DNA of 64,000 nt, taken from contig CAYPIE010000024.1 of the NCBI GenBank assembly GCA_964410665.1, positions 1 to 64,000 of the forward strand, in the 5' to 3' direction. A program made the position numbers and the translations under genes. The stretch is from CAYPIE01 sp964410665 (lineage in GTDB: Bacteria; Planctomycetota; Planctomycetia; Gemmatales; Gemmataceae). Shown here in pieces: positions 55,264-64,000 of the stretch (the stretch's first letter is position 1; every line of letters starts with the position of its first letter). Below the pieces are notes generated by a model that was not told the origin of the DNA, searched no databases, and saw only the letters and a list, made by a program, of their open reading frames with translations.

Positions 55264-55728
55264 ATGCGAGTACGTTTGCTGCCAGTCGATGGAGGGCACC
55301 CGATCGACATCAGCCATGACCTGCTTGTCGTCGGTCGCGGCGAAGAGTGTGACCTAAGACTGCCGCACAAGAGCGTTTCCAAAATGCATTGTGTCATCGT
55401 GAAGACCGATGGGCTACTGCTCTTACGCGATCTTGGAAGCACCAACGGAACCCGTGTTAATGGGCAGCGGGTACGGCGGGCCGCCTTGCTTCCGAATGAC
55501 TTGCTCAATATTGCCAGTCTCAAGTACCAGGTCGAGTTTGCCCAGGAAGTGGCGGGCGAGCCAATCCCCGAACCGACCCAGAAGGTCGAAGCTGAGCTCA
55601 GCAATCCTGCCGTCCAAGATGCCGAGCCCAAAGACTTGCCACCTGCAGAGTTACCGGCTATCCAGACCAATCAGCTGCCCGATGTCTATAGCGATGACGA
55701 CCAGCCGCTTAGTGATGAGGATGCTTAA
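55264..55728 (+). CDS. FHA domain protein
   Basis: The 154-aa cytoplasmic protein has one forkhead-associated domain (about 1-95) that binds phosphothreonine. The residues are R25 in GRGEECDL, S39 and H42 in SKMHC, and N61 in GSTNGTRVNG. An acidic Pro/Glu-rich tail follows. The ATG at 55264 is preceded by GGAGAG at good spacing; an ATG at 55240 lacks one. It may read out the activity of Ser/Thr kinases such as the one at 42484, but no link is shown. Confidence 0.88.
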   Translation: MRVRLLPVDGGHPIDISHDLLVVGRGEECDLRLPHKSVSKMHCVIVKTDGLLLLRDLGSTNGTRVNGQRVRRAALLPNDLLNIASLKYQVEFAQEVAGEPIPEPTQKVEAELSNPAVQDAEPKDLPPAELPAIQTNQLPDVYSDDDQPLSDEDA

Positions 55729-55741
55729 GGCCTTACCTGTC

Positions 55742-56746
55742 TTAACGTTCCCGGCGGATTCCCCAGATCGGCAGGGCAGCCAGGATGTCACGGGAAGCCG
55801 ATGGCGGCAGCCCCTCAAGACAATCCGCCGCATGATGCGCCAGCCCGATCGCCCGCTCCCGAGCATAATCCAACGCGGGGATACGAGCCAGATAGCCACG
55901 CAGTCGATCGACTACCCCTGGGTGACCTTCTTGAACCGCCTGACGTAACTGCGACGCCTCGGCCAGGGGCAGATTGTCCAGAAGATGGATCATGGGCAAC
56001 GTCAACTTTCCTTGCTGGAGATCCGTGCCCAGGGTCTTACCGGTCAACTGTTCATCTCCAACCAGATCGAGCAGGTCATCGGCGATTTGAAACGTCATGC
56101 CTAACGCCCGACCATAGTCGGCCATGCGCTCGCCCACCGAAGGACTGGCCCCGGCAACCAGTGCCCCAAGCTGACAGCAGCAAGCAGTCAGGGCAGCGGT
56201 CTTCCCTTCAATAATCGCCAAATAATCCGCCTCGCTAAGCTCAAGGTTGCCCTGTTCGCAAACCTGACGCATCTCTCCGGCACATACGGCATTGGTTGCC
56301 GCCCCAATCAGCTCACAAAGGGTTGCGTCTCCAAGGCGACTGCTGAGGTGAAAGGCATGGGTAAACAGAACATCTCCCAACAAAATACTCACCTTGTTGC
56401 TCCAGCGAGCATTGACGGTCGTCACATGCCGCCGCATGCTGGCCTCATCCAGTACATCATCATGCACGAGGGTCGCCGTGTGAATCATCTCGACCACCGC
56501 CGCGAGCACATGGTGCGCGGGTTGAAGCTTGCCACAGGCCAGCGCGGAGCGCAGAAGCAGAATCGGACGCAATCGCTTACCCTGATAATGATCCAGATGC
56601 TGTAAAATCGGTCGCAGACTGGCTGGATGCTCGGCAAGGGTGCGCTGATAGATGCGTTCGACCTCAGCAAGATCGGCTTCGATGCCACGCGTTGCAAGTT
56701 CTAACAAACGGGTTTGGGGCAGACGGGTCAAGACGTGGTGGGCCAT
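55742..56746 (-). CDS. polyprenyl diphosphate synthase (trans-isoprenyl type)
   Basis: The 334-aa enzyme adds isopentenyl units to an allylic diphosphate, most likely for the quinone side chain. It has the first Asp-rich motif DDVLD (96-100), the second DDLLD (223-227), and GKRLRP before them. The residues before DDVLD (MIHTATLVH) are small enough to allow a long chain. The ATG at 56746 (MAHHVLTRL) has AAGGAG six bases upstream and is preferred over 56806. It is downstream of moaC on the same strand. Confidence 0.9.
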   Translation of the reverse strand: MAHHVLTRLPQTRLLELATRGIEADLAEVERIYQRTLAEHPASLRPILQHLDHYQGKRLRPILLLRSALACGKLQPAHHVLAAVVEMIHTATLVHDDVLDEASMRRHVTTVNARWSNKVSILLGDVLFTHAFHLSSRLGDATLCELIGAATNAVCAGEMRQVCEQGNLELSEADYLAIIEGKTAALTACCCQLGALVAGASPSVGERMADYGRALGMTFQIADDLLDLVGDEQLTGKTLGTDLQQGKLTLPMIHLLDNLPLAEASQLRQAVQEGHPGVVDRLRGYLARIPALDYARERAIGLAHHAADCLEGLPPSASRDILAALPIWGIRRER

Positions 56747-56809
56747 GGCAAACTCCTTGACGGAGGTGGACAAGCAGTCGTTCACAGGGGCTAGATGATT
56801 GGTCATGTG

Positions 56810-57289
56810 TCAGTTCGCTTCCCGCTGATAGTGTCCAGATTTGCCACCCTGCTTCTCTTCCAACTGGATCTGAACGATACGCATCTCGCGATCGATCGCC
56901 TTGCACATGTCGTACACCGTCAACGCGGCAATGCTGACCGCAGTCAGCGCTTCCATTTCCACACCGGTACGACCATAAGTCTGAATGGTAGCTTGAAGCT
57001 GTAATTGGGTCGACGTCAACCAGTCGAAGCGAAGATCGGCGGCCGTGAGCGACAGTGGATGACACAGCGGAATCAGCTCGCCAGTCCGCTTCGCCGCCAT
57101 GATGCCGGCCAGGCGAGCCACTTCCAAGACATCGCCCTTGGCCAGCTCGCGGTCTTGAATCCGCTGTGCGGTGTCTGGTTGCATGCAAATCTGGGCACTT
57201 GCTCGGGCTAGCCGCGCGGATTCGGCCTTGCCGCTCACATCAATCATGTGACTGGCTCCCGAGGGGTCAAAGTGGGATAGCTCGCTCAT
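56810..57289 (-). CDS. moaC: cyclic pyranopterin monophosphate synthase
   Basis: The 159-aa enzyme makes cyclic pyranopterin monophosphate in molybdenum cofactor synthesis. Its motifs are complete: KGDVLEVARLAGIMAAKRT, LIPLCHPLSL, GVEMEALTAVS and DMCKAIDREM. Length is typical. It is the only moa gene in the window. The C-terminal residues KQGGKSGHY correspond to the usual substrate-binding Lys-Gly-Gly-Lys-Ser-Gly. Confidence 0.95.
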   Translation of the reverse strand: MSELSHFDPSGASHMIDVSGKAESARLARASAQICMQPDTAQRIQDRELAKGDVLEVARLAGIMAAKRTGELIPLCHPLSLTAADLRFDWLTSTQLQLQATIQTYGRTGVEMEALTAVSIAALTVYDMCKAIDREMRIVQIQLEEKQGGKSGHYQREAN

Positions 57290-57384
57290 GATCTGCGTTC
57301 CTGGATTTGCCAGCGCAGGCGGCGCTTGACCTTAGGCCAAAACCGTCGCCTGGTCGGGAGGGATAACCTGACTCTGCTGGGTTT

Positions 57385-58230
57385 TCAATGGGGACGGGTG
57401 GTCGGAGGCAAGAGACGCACTGGAGCAGAGTGGGCTTGATGAGGAATGGCATTCGGAGTGGGCAGCAACTGAAACGCGGGCGGGGCCTGAACAGGCGTCA
57501 ATGGCGGATGGATCGTGAGATCCCGATCGGTTTCGTAAATCGGCCCTTCCAGCAACTGAAGACGGGCCACAACCCGAATCCGTTCTTGGGTTGGGGGTAG
57601 CTTCCAAGCCAAACGAATGTAATAGCCCGTGCTAAACAAGCCACTTTGCCACAAGCCACGCAGATCAGCGGGAGGAATTTCCCAGTCCGAAAGCGGAGTC
57701 TTGCTCCCCTCAGGAGTAAACTGAAGTACACGGATATACACTGTACCTGGGACTTTGACCGCGGAGCCTTCCGGATCGCGTGGCACCAGCACGACCAGCA
57801 GGCGCTCATCGCCACGCCGATCATCCTCATCCAGACCACCACTGCCGGTACCAATCTCGATTTTCTCGAGGGGGCCGATGGCGACGAGGGGGGCATCAGC
57901 ATCGGGCCGACCCGACGCCACCGGCATTGCGACGGTGGGCATGGCAGTAGGGATCGGTGCAGGTACTGGAGATGTGGGCGGACAAGCCTCAGGGAAAGCC
58001 GACACGGGAGGAATCAGGAGGGGATGTGGGGTGAGCGGGGAATGGGTCGTCGGAACACCATCCGTCAGCAAACGATTGGTGAGTTCCGCTCGTGCCAGTT
58101 CAGCACGCAACTGGCGGATCTCCTGATTTCGCGTTCGTAACTCAGCCTCAATCAGGTCGGTTCGACTACTGCGACATCCGGTAACCCCGGCGAGCACAAG
58201 CAGTCCAACCTGAACGAGGAAGGTGCGCAT
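57385..58230 (-). CDS. putative lipoprotein
   Basis: The 281-aa protein starts with a lipobox-like signal (LLVLAGVTGC, Cys near residue 19). It then has a coiled coil (SRTDLIEAELRTRNQEIRQL), a long Pro/Thr/Ala-rich linker (about 60-120) and a beta-rich domain (LLVVLVPRDPEGSAVKVPGT, then DWEIPPADLRGLWQSG). Another Pro-rich tail ends it. It should be lipid-anchored in the envelope. The frame is common in planctomycetes but its function is unknown. Confidence 0.75.
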   Translation of the reverse strand: MRTFLVQVGLLVLAGVTGCRSSRTDLIEAELRTRNQEIRQLRAELARAELTNRLLTDGVPTTHSPLTPHPLLIPPVSAFPEACPPTSPVPAPIPTAMPTVAMPVASGRPDADAPLVAIGPLEKIEIGTGSGGLDEDDRRGDERLLVVLVPRDPEGSAVKVPGTVYIRVLQFTPEGSKTPLSDWEIPPADLRGLWQSGLFSTGYYIRLAWKLPPTQERIRVVARLQLLEGPIYETDRDLTIHPPLTPVQAPPAFQLLPTPNAIPHQAHSAPVRLLPPTTRPH

Positions 58231-58314
58231 TCCGTTGCGAATCCTTGGAAGAATTGTCGGCCAACCTGGACGAACGCCACGGGTTGGCCGAGAAGGTCAA
58301 GGACCCCAGCGCCT

Positions 58315-58917
58315 CTAGCTGGCGTGGGGAACATCTGGCATACGATCGATCACACGATCAATCAATCCATATTCGCGAGATTCCTCCGCAGAGAGGAAAT
58401 AGTCGCGGTCAGTTTCTTTTTCGATCCGCTCCAGGGTCTGGCCGGTGTGCTTGACCAAAATGTCGTTAAGATTCTTTTTGGTCCGGAGAAACTCCTTGGT
58501 GTGGATAAGGATATCGGTGGTCGGCCCTTCGGTGCCCGCCAACGGTTGGTGAATCATCACGCGGGCGTTTGGCAGTGCCAGCCGCTTACCTTTGGTGCCA
58601 CAACACAACAAGACAGCACCCATGCTGGCTGCCTGCCCCAGGCAGATGGTCGAGACATCATTGGTGATGTATTGCATCGTGTCATAGATACCCATCCCAG
58701 CAGTCACCGAACCACCCGGGCTATTGATATACAAGGCAACATCAGCCTTTGGGTCTTCGCGGTGCAAATACAGCATCTGTGCCACAATCAAATTTGCACT
58801 TTTGTCATCGACCGGCCCATTCAAGAAGATAATGCGATCTTTCAACAGCCGGCTGTAAATGTCGTACACCAGGGCGTCAGTACCGGTGTTCTCGATCACG
58901 AACGGAACAGGTGGCAT
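58315..58917 (-). CDS. clpP: ATP-dependent Clp protease proteolytic subunit (second copy)
   Basis: The 200-aa peptidase has the triad S98 in GQAASMGA, H123 in VMIHQPL and D172 in TDRDYFL. The ATG at 58917 is preceded by GGAG at good spacing, and it gives the normal ClpP length; the frame open to 59001 adds unlikely residues. The N-terminus is not extended by a propeptide. It lies 145 bases downstream of the first clpP and may form mixed rings with it. Confidence 0.93.
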   Translation of the reverse strand: MPPVPFVIENTGTDALVYDIYSRLLKDRIIFLNGPVDDKSANLIVAQMLYLHREDPKADVALYINSPGGSVTAGMGIYDTMQYITNDVSTICLGQAASMGAVLLCCGTKGKRLALPNARVMIHQPLAGTEGPTTDILIHTKEFLRTKKNLNDILVKHTGQTLERIEKETDRDYFLSAEESREYGLIDRVIDRMPDVPHAS

Positions 58918-59062
58918 TGCGTCTACTCCAGAAGACGCCCGGTGCTTTGATTCGATCGGCCACCGGGCAGCATGGATCAAAGTCAAACCCCCAAAGTGCA
59001 TCGCCCAAGCTGGGGGCTACACCAGGGATCCGGAAGAAAAGGATCAAGCGAAATGCGCTGAC

Positions 59063-59725
59063 TCAACCCTTTTTGTCAGGCGACTCGGTGAGCCGTTGTA
59101 ACACATCATCGACTAAGCCAAATTCTTTGGCCTCGACCGGGGTGTAGTACTTATCGCGGTCGGTTTCTTGCTCGATGCGTTCTTTGGGTTGCCCGGTGTG
59201 TTTGACCAGGATGTCATTGATGCGGTCACGATCCTTGAGGATCTCATTCGCCTGGATTTCGATGTCGGAAACCTGGCCCCCCACCTGACCATACGGTTGG
59301 TGCACCATAATCTTGGAATGGGGCAAAGCATAGCGCTTGCCTTTCGTCCCAGCGGCGAGAATGATCGCTGCCCCTGAGGCAGCTAGGCCCATGCAATAGG
59401 TTGCGATCGGGCACTCCAAAAACTGCATGGTGTCATAAATCGCCAGGGTCGCAGTTACCGAGCCACCCGGGCAATTGATGTACATGTGGATTTCTTGCTT
59501 CGCATTTTCATACTGCAAGAACAGCAACTTCTGGATGACCAGGTTGGCCAGGTAGTCGGTGATGACTGGATTGCCGCCCGTCTCAGGGGAACTCCCCAAG
59601 AAGACAATACGGTTTTCCAGCAACAGATCGCCCAGTGTCATCTGACGCTGCCGGGCGTATTCCCGGTAGCGTTGGACATGTGCCTCATAAGGCCCACCAG
59701 TGATGATCGATGATGGATTCAAGAG
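59063..59725 (-). CDS. clpP: ATP-dependent Clp protease proteolytic subunit (first copy)
   Basis: The ~220-aa peptidase, longer at the N-terminus than the second copy, has S117 in LAASGAAI, H142 in IMVHQPY and D191 in TDRDKYY (numbered from 59725). The start is unclear: GTG at 59740 lies three bases after the trigger factor stop, while TTG at 59725 has AAAGGA at good spacing, so I prefer the latter. It is the middle gene of tig-clpP-clpP; clpX is not next to it. Confidence 0.92.
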   Translation of the reverse strand, partial: LLNPSSIITGGPYEAHVQRYREYARQRQMTLGDLLLENRIVFLGSSPETGGNPVITDYLANLVIQKLLFLQYENAKQEIHMYINCPGGSVTATLAIYDTMQFLECPIATYCMGLAASGAAIILAAGTKGKRYALPHSKIMVHQPYGQVGGQVSDIEIQANEILKDRDRINDILVKHTGQPKERIEQETDRDKYYTPVEAKEFGLVDDVLQRLTESPDKKG

Positions 59726-59743
59726 CGTATTCCTTTCCACAAG

Positions 59744-61234
59744 TCACGACACGGGGGCGGGGTTATCCTCCGTCGAGGACGACTCAGTCTCGGCCGCGGC
59801 CTCGGCTTCCTCGGTCACAGCCTGAGCTTCCAGGGTAGCGGCTTCTCCTTCGTCCTCGTCCTCGGTCAGTGGATATTCTTCGTAGGTGGCATGGTCCAGG
59901 ACAAGGTCCAGGGCCTTGCGCTCGAGCAGCTCGATCGCCAATGCCTCGATCATGTCGTCTTTTTCCAGTCGAGCACGCACCCGCCGCGGGCTCTCCTCCG
60001 ATTGCTCGGCAATCCGCTCGATCTCATCATCAATATCCTCATCTTGAATCTCGATCTTCTCAAGCTCGGCAATCTTCTGCAGCACAAAGTGCTCCTTCAG
60101 GGCCAGTGCCGTGCTTCGCAGAATATCTTGTTGGAGCACGCGGAGCCGAGACTCAATCTCCTCATCGCTCAAGCCCGCATTGCGCATCTCCATGACCCGC
60201 CGTTGCAGCGTCCGCTGGGCTTGCTTTCGCAGCATATCCCTTGGCAATTCCCAGTCCGCCGAGGCAGCGATGTGCTGCAGAATCTGCTGCCGTGCTACCT
60301 GACGTTGGTGATAGGCCAGACGCCGTTCCAAGCTGACGCGAATCAGCTCATTGAGAGCCTCCGGCGTGGCCACCCCATATTCGGCCAGGAGTTCGGGCGT
60401 GAGTTCGGGCAGTCGAACCATCTTGATATCCCGCACCGTAAACAGGCCCTGGATGGTTTTGCCACGGAGGGCAGCGACCGCAATCGTGTCGGAGAGTTTA
60501 ATATCGATCGTGCGTTCCTCGCCGACTTTGGCACCTTGGATTTGCTTATAGAATTTCTCAGCGACCCCATCCTTCATGACCAGCCGATTGTCCACTTCGA
60601 CACGCGTGTCTTTGACCTCGTTGAGCATCTGCTCGCCATCTTTGAGCACCACATCCACAGTGAGCACATCGTCGAGTTCGACGACTTCGCTCTCCTTGGG
60701 CACGATTTGGCCATGAGTCGCCAACAAACGTCGCCGCGCCCGGGCTACATCGTCATCGTTGTATTCTTTGACTGGCCGACGTAATTGCAACCCCTTGTAC
60801 TGCGGGACCTCGAACTCGGGACTGACTTCGACCTCAAACTCATAAATCAGCGGCCCATCCTCGGGAACCTCAACGCTGTAGGGGTCCAGTTCCGGAGCCG
60901 CCAATGGATTGATCTGATTTTCTTCCGAGAGCTGCTGTAGCGATGCCATCAGCACCTCGTTTTTGACCTGCTCATCCACTTCTTTTTTGAAGCGTTGCTC
61001 GATGATCTTGCGTGGCACCTTCCCCGGTCGAAAACCACGCACTTGAGGTGTTTGACTCTTCACCAGTTCCGAGAATTTATCCTGCGCCCGATGCTCAATG
61101 ACCTCCCGTTCGACGGTCACCTTGACATGCTTCTTGCACGGACCGACGTCGGTGATCTCAACAGTTTGCGGCAGGCGGGTCATCGGAGCGTCATCGCCTT
61201 CGCCAAGCGGGGTATCTTCTGCATCGGAAGCCAT
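59744..61234 (-). CDS. tig: trigger factor (ribosome-associated chaperone and prolyl isomerase)
   Basis: The 496-aa protein binds nascent chains at the ribosome exit. The ribosome-binding motif GFRPGKVP is in the N-terminal domain (about 1-140). A PPIase-like FKBP domain follows (about 180-265, VVELDDVLTVDVVLKDGEQM), then the helical C-terminal domain. An unusually long acidic Glu/Ala-rich tail (from about 450) ends it. The ATG at 61234 has GGAG eight bases upstream, and the upstream GTG at 61243 overlaps that site. The next genes, clpP and clpP, follow directly. Confidence 0.93.
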   Translation of the reverse strand: MASDAEDTPLGEGDDAPMTRLPQTVEITDVGPCKKHVKVTVEREVIEHRAQDKFSELVKSQTPQVRGFRPGKVPRKIIEQRFKKEVDEQVKNEVLMASLQQLSEENQINPLAAPELDPYSVEVPEDGPLIYEFEVEVSPEFEVPQYKGLQLRRPVKEYNDDDVARARRRLLATHGQIVPKESEVVELDDVLTVDVVLKDGEQMLNEVKDTRVEVDNRLVMKDGVAEKFYKQIQGAKVGEERTIDIKLSDTIAVAALRGKTIQGLFTVRDIKMVRLPELTPELLAEYGVATPEALNELIRVSLERRLAYHQRQVARQQILQHIAASADWELPRDMLRKQAQRTLQRRVMEMRNAGLSDEEIESRLRVLQQDILRSTALALKEHFVLQKIAELEKIEIQDEDIDDEIERIAEQSEESPRRVRARLEKDDMIEALAIELLERKALDLVLDHATYEEYPLTEDEDEGEAATLEAQAVTEEAEAAAETESSSTEDNPAPVS

Positions 61235-61410
61235 ACCGGTCACTCCGTCAGGTGGTCAGTCTTGCACAGGCCGTCTAAACCAACTTGCATTATCGGCATC
61301 GGACGGCTGCCCGGCAAGTTCGCTCGAAACTTCCTGATGAGCACGGGGCCGCCTGGCCTTGACGACCGACCAACAGGAATCATCAACGACGAAAAACAAA
61401 GGCGAAGGAA

Positions 61411-61438
61411 TAAAAAAACGACCGGGTCATCCCGGTCG
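61411..61438 (-). terminator. intrinsic terminator downstream of tRNA-Gly
   Basis: On the minus strand, CGACCGGG pairs with CCCGGTCG around a 4-base ATGA loop (61419-61438), followed directly by seven T residues (61411-61418). It stands about 80 bases after the tRNA-Gly 3' end and reads in the same direction. Confidence 0.88.
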
Positions 61439-61516
61439 TGGCTGGTCGTTAGCTTCCGTGGGCGTTGGCTAAGCAGTTTGGCTCATTCAGAGTCATCATT
61501 CAGAGTTATCATTCAG

Positions 61517-61588
61517 AGCGGGTGATGGGATTTGAACCCACGACAACCACGTTGGCAACGTGGCACTCTACCACTGAGTTACACCCGC
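61517..61588 (-). tRNA. tRNA-Gly (anticodon GCC)
   Basis: The minus strand folds into a 72-base cloverleaf: acceptor GCGGGTG/CACCCGC with discriminator T, D-stem ACTC/GAGT, anticodon stem CCACG/CGTGG with loop TTGCCAA (anticodon GCC), and T-stem GTGGG/CCCAT with loop TTCAAAT. CCA is not encoded. Confidence 0.96.
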
Positions 61589-61674
61589 AATACGTATTAT
61601 GATAGCCTATCGGGGGCCCCAGCAGATTTCAAGGGGAGCGTGCCTGGAAACCAGGCGGGGGCGTCTCGACGACT

Positions 61675-63276
61675 TTACTCTGGCTCACTCCGTTCTTCGG
61701 TGTTCGCCTGCATAAGTCGTTTTAACACGCGACAAGCTAACCGTCGCTGCGGGTCGCGTTCGGGATCATCCAAGGGCAGCGCGCGATGATCATGACCAGG
61801 CCGTAACGTCAGATCTTCATACCAGCGGTACAGTTGTTGTGTGGCTTCCTCCGAGAGTGCCAACCGCCCCCCGAGATCGGGACGAATCCCCCAGTCATCG
61901 CCAGGCAGACTATCGGGAAAGCGTTGCAGATTCTGACCACTCGGTCGGACAAAGGTCCCATGCGTCAACTTAAACATCAGATCTGGGCGTGCTTCCATAG
62001 GAGTCGCGCTCTGAATGGTTGCTTTCCCGACTGTACGCTGACCCACCACTGTGGCACGGCCATGATCCTTCAAGGCGGCGGCGATCAGCTCTGCCCCACC
62101 ACGGGTCTCGCCATTGACGAGCAGCACAATTGGATAATCCCCGGCCCGGAAGGAGAAAGATGTCACATCTTCGACCCGATATTCTCGGTTATCTCGCACG
62201 GCGGCCCGGTAGTCCGCACGGGCAATCACCCCGTCTTTGAGAAATATTCGTGCCATGTTGGTCGCAGGCGTTAAATAGCCCCCTGGACACCAGCGCAAAT
62301 CCAGAATCAAACCACGCAGACCGTAGCGTTCAAGTTCCTGTAATGCCCGGGCCAGTTGATCATCGGATTGCTCCTCGATTGGCCCGAGCCGAATCTGGGC
62401 TATCCCGGTGGCCCGGTCCAGCCAATAGTCCCAGCCATGATCTCGTGTACGATGAACACCAAAAATCGTTTCGGGAACATAGTCGAGTCGAGGGACGCGA
62501 CAGCAGATGGGCTCGGCAACTCCGGGTCGTTTGAGTACAAAGGAAAACTCGGGTGTCTGCTCCTTCCGCGGGGACAACTCCACCGGCTGGCGCAAGCGGG
62601 TAAACAGTTCCAGGGCATTGGCCGCGGTGATTTCGGTATCATCGAAGTGAGTAATCTGATCGCCCGGGCGAAACCCAGCGCGCTGAGCCGGACTACCCGG
62701 CACCACTGTGTCAATCCGCCAAGGAAACGACACACGCGTCGGCAACTCCAGGGTAGTTTCGCTGGCCGGAAGGCGACCAGCAAGGTTGGCCTGGGCTTCC
62801 TCCACCCCCTCCAACGAGAAGCCAAAGCCTATCTCGACCGTGCTGGGAAACGCCGCGGCAGCCGAGACCAGTCCACAATACGGGTCGAGCACACGGGGCA
62901 ACGCACGCAAACTCGCCAGAATGTCTTTCTGATCGCGTAACGCTTCTCGGTCGCCTAGTTTAGCCCGCGCGCTTAGGATCAACCGGGGTAGGTCCCCAGT
63001 CTGCGCCGTGTCCAAGGCCTGACGCAGTTGCTTCGGTAAGCGCTCTTGAGCCGCTTCGTACAAGCCCTCCAGGGCTGCGGTGGTCAGGGTCGCCAACGGC
63101 ACGGGCCGGACATACTCCTGATGGACCCGCCTGATAAACTGAAACACCACATTGGTATATTGCCGAGCAGCCGCCCGAGCGGCGAGGGAAGTTTCCTGGC
63201 GATTGGTCGGTGCTGCTCTCACCACGCCCAAGAATAGGCTCAGGCAAGCGAGGACCGCAAGGATGTTCGAACGCAT
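61675..63276 (-). CDS. S41 (C-terminal processing) peptidase homologue, catalytic Ser missing
   Basis: The 533-aa protein has a signal peptide (ILAVLACLSLFLGVVRAAPT), a helical N-terminal part, a PDZ domain (about 150-245, with VVPGSPAQRAGFRPGDQITH) and the S41 core (from about 290: GIAQIRLGPIEEQSDDQLAR, then GLRGLILDLRWCPGGYL). In active S41 peptidases a Ser stands 25 residues before the catalytic Lys. Here K418 (VGKATIQ) is present, but the corresponding residue is G393 in NGETRGGAELIA. Thr391 is the only hydroxyl residue of the site. It is therefore probably a non-proteolytic binding protein in the periplasm, unless another residue serves. Confidence 0.85.
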   Translation of the reverse strand: MRSNILAVLACLSLFLGVVRAAPTNRQETSLAARAAARQYTNVVFQFIRRVHQEYVRPVPLATLTTAALEGLYEAAQERLPKQLRQALDTAQTGDLPRLILSARAKLGDREALRDQKDILASLRALPRVLDPYCGLVSAAAAFPSTVEIGFGFSLEGVEEAQANLAGRLPASETTLELPTRVSFPWRIDTVVPGSPAQRAGFRPGDQITHFDDTEITAANALELFTRLRQPVELSPRKEQTPEFSFVLKRPGVAEPICCRVPRLDYVPETIFGVHRTRDHGWDYWLDRATGIAQIRLGPIEEQSDDQLARALQELERYGLRGLILDLRWCPGGYLTPATNMARIFLKDGVIARADYRAAVRDNREYRVEDVTSFSFRAGDYPIVLLVNGETRGGAELIAAALKDHGRATVVGQRTVGKATIQSATPMEARPDLMFKLTHGTFVRPSGQNLQRFPDSLPGDDWGIRPDLGGRLALSEEATQQLYRWYEDLTLRPGHDHRALPLDDPERDPQRRLACRVLKRLMQANTEERSEPE

Positions 63277-63365
63277 GGCCGCCTCCGTTGGCCGGGGTCA
63301 TGGTTTTCGGTGCATCCTAAGAGAGATGGAGCAAAAGCAGAAGTCCAACCCTTCGGAGTGCATTC

Positions 63366-63983
63366 ATGTCCCCCACGCGTGTCTGGCTGTTACGACATGC
63401 CGAGTCCGCCGATCCCACCGTCTTCCATGGTGCGGAGTCGGATGTCGATTTAAGCCCCCGTGGCGAACGCCAGGCCGCGGCCGTGGCCGGTTACCTCGCC
63501 GGGCATCAGCCCGACCTGGTGGTCTCCTCGGCCATGCGGCGGGCCCAGCGCACCGCCGCCGCGATCGCCCGGCAAGCCGGCATCCCGCACCAGATCGAAC
63601 CGGACCTGCATGAACGACGCGTCAGTAGTCTAAGTCGCACCCCCATCGATGACCCACGTGGCATCTGGCCCGACACGCTACGTCGTTGGATCAATGGGGA
63701 AATCGATTATGCCCACCCCGGTGCGGAGTCGTTTACGGCCATCCGCGACCGCGTGTTACCCGCCTGGGACCGGCTGATCACCCAGCACTCTAGCCAAGCC
63801 ATCGTAGTAGTGGCCCATGGGATCGTCTGTAAGGTCCTGGTCCTTAGTCTGGTCAATGGCTGGACGGTCGCCAACTGGCATGAGGTAGGCAAGGTGGCCA
63901 ACACGGCCATTTGCGAACTGGAACAAACCGCCATCGGCTGGCGGGCACCACACGGTTTTGTTGTGCCCGTGGAGGTCACTTGA
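63366..63983 (+). CDS. histidine phosphatase family protein
   Basis: The 205-aa protein of the phosphoglycerate-mutase-like branch has the catalytic H11 in LLRHAESAD, a conserved Arg in SSAMRRAQRTA and the second His in VVVAHGIVCK. It is cytoplasmic. The substrate cannot be told; related proteins dephosphorylate sugar phosphates or alpha-ribazole phosphate. It is divergent from the S41 gene across 89 bases. Confidence 0.88.
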   Translation: MSPTRVWLLRHAESADPTVFHGAESDVDLSPRGERQAAAVAGYLAGHQPDLVVSSAMRRAQRTAAAIARQAGIPHQIEPDLHERRVSSLSRTPIDDPRGIWPDTLRRWINGEIDYAHPGAESFTAIRDRVLPAWDRLITQHSSQAIVVVAHGIVCKVLVLSLVNGWTVANWHEVGKVANTAICELEQTAIGWRAPHGFVVPVEVT

Positions 63984-64000
63984 GCACCCACTCGTTTCGA

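Noticed and set aside
59891..60784. Plus-strand frame of 297 codons
   Set aside because: Antisense to trigger factor and without any recognisable motif.
1..64000. CRISPR array or tandem direct-repeat array
   Set aside because: No regularly spaced direct repeats were seen on reading; only the GTTCGG half-site cluster at 4727-4885.

Overview
The window looks like a chromosomal segment of a planctomycete, probably Gemmatales-like. The pointers are a DUF1559 protein, tandem alkaline-phosphatase-superfamily genes, a cytidylate-kinase-like protein without a classical Walker A, an FHA protein, a short-kinase-domain Ser/Thr kinase and consistently high GC3. This is inferred from gene content; there is no rRNA or marker gene that fixes the genus.

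Positions 1-10563 are accessory DNA. The left 2.6 kb holds the end of an Ig-domain protein, an IS256-type transposase fragment, two small hypothetical genes and a DUF1559 gene with no normal N-terminus. From about 2640 to 10522 lies an integrative element: small hypothetical genes, a broken HEIAH metallopeptidase gene, a repeat region full of GTTCGG/CCGAAC half-sites, an excisionase-like HTH gene, a CHC2/TOPRIM/DUF3987 primase-helicase, a D12 adenine methyltransferase, a small gene interrupted by an in-frame TAG, and a tyrosine integrase. The last codons of the integrase run into the 3' end of a tRNA-Glu(CUC) gene, which marks the attachment site. The left attachment site was not found.

Positions 10689-25000 are mostly ordinary metabolism and envelope genes. 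On the minus strand are trpBA, a purine nucleoside phosphorylase with a cytidylate-kinase-like gene, and a permease-ATPase-permease ABC-2 operon. On the plus strand are a small membrane protein, three alkaline-phosphatase/sulfatase-superfamily proteins and a MerA-like disulfide oxidoreductase followed closely by rtcA.

Positions 26086-43449 form the most unusual part: twelve plus-strand genes in a row. They encode an orphan NrdG-like radical SAM protein, an uncharacterised 387-aa protein, two paralogous coiled-coil proteins whose 3' ends are almost identical, a soluble FtsH-like AAA+ protease with a degenerate extra AAA-like domain, a 90-aa protein, two giant (1148 and 1180 aa) paralogues, a degenerate J-domain membrane protein, a membrane histidine kinase, a LOG-family nucleotide hydrolase and a Ser/Thr kinase. 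I read this as an ATP-dependent proteolytic sensing or conflict-type system. It resembles what I remember being described computationally as FtsH ternary systems, but neither membership nor function can be shown here.

Positions 43479-63983 are housekeeping or single genes: DoxX, two alpha/beta hydrolases, a Gfo/Idh/MocA oxidoreductase, FabH, pyruvate carboxylase, elongation factor G, an FHA protein, a polyprenyl diphosphate synthase, MoaC, a lipoprotein, the tig-clpP-clpP cluster, tRNA-Gly(GCC) with its intrinsic terminator, an S41 protease homologue that lacks the catalytic serine, and a histidine phosphatase.
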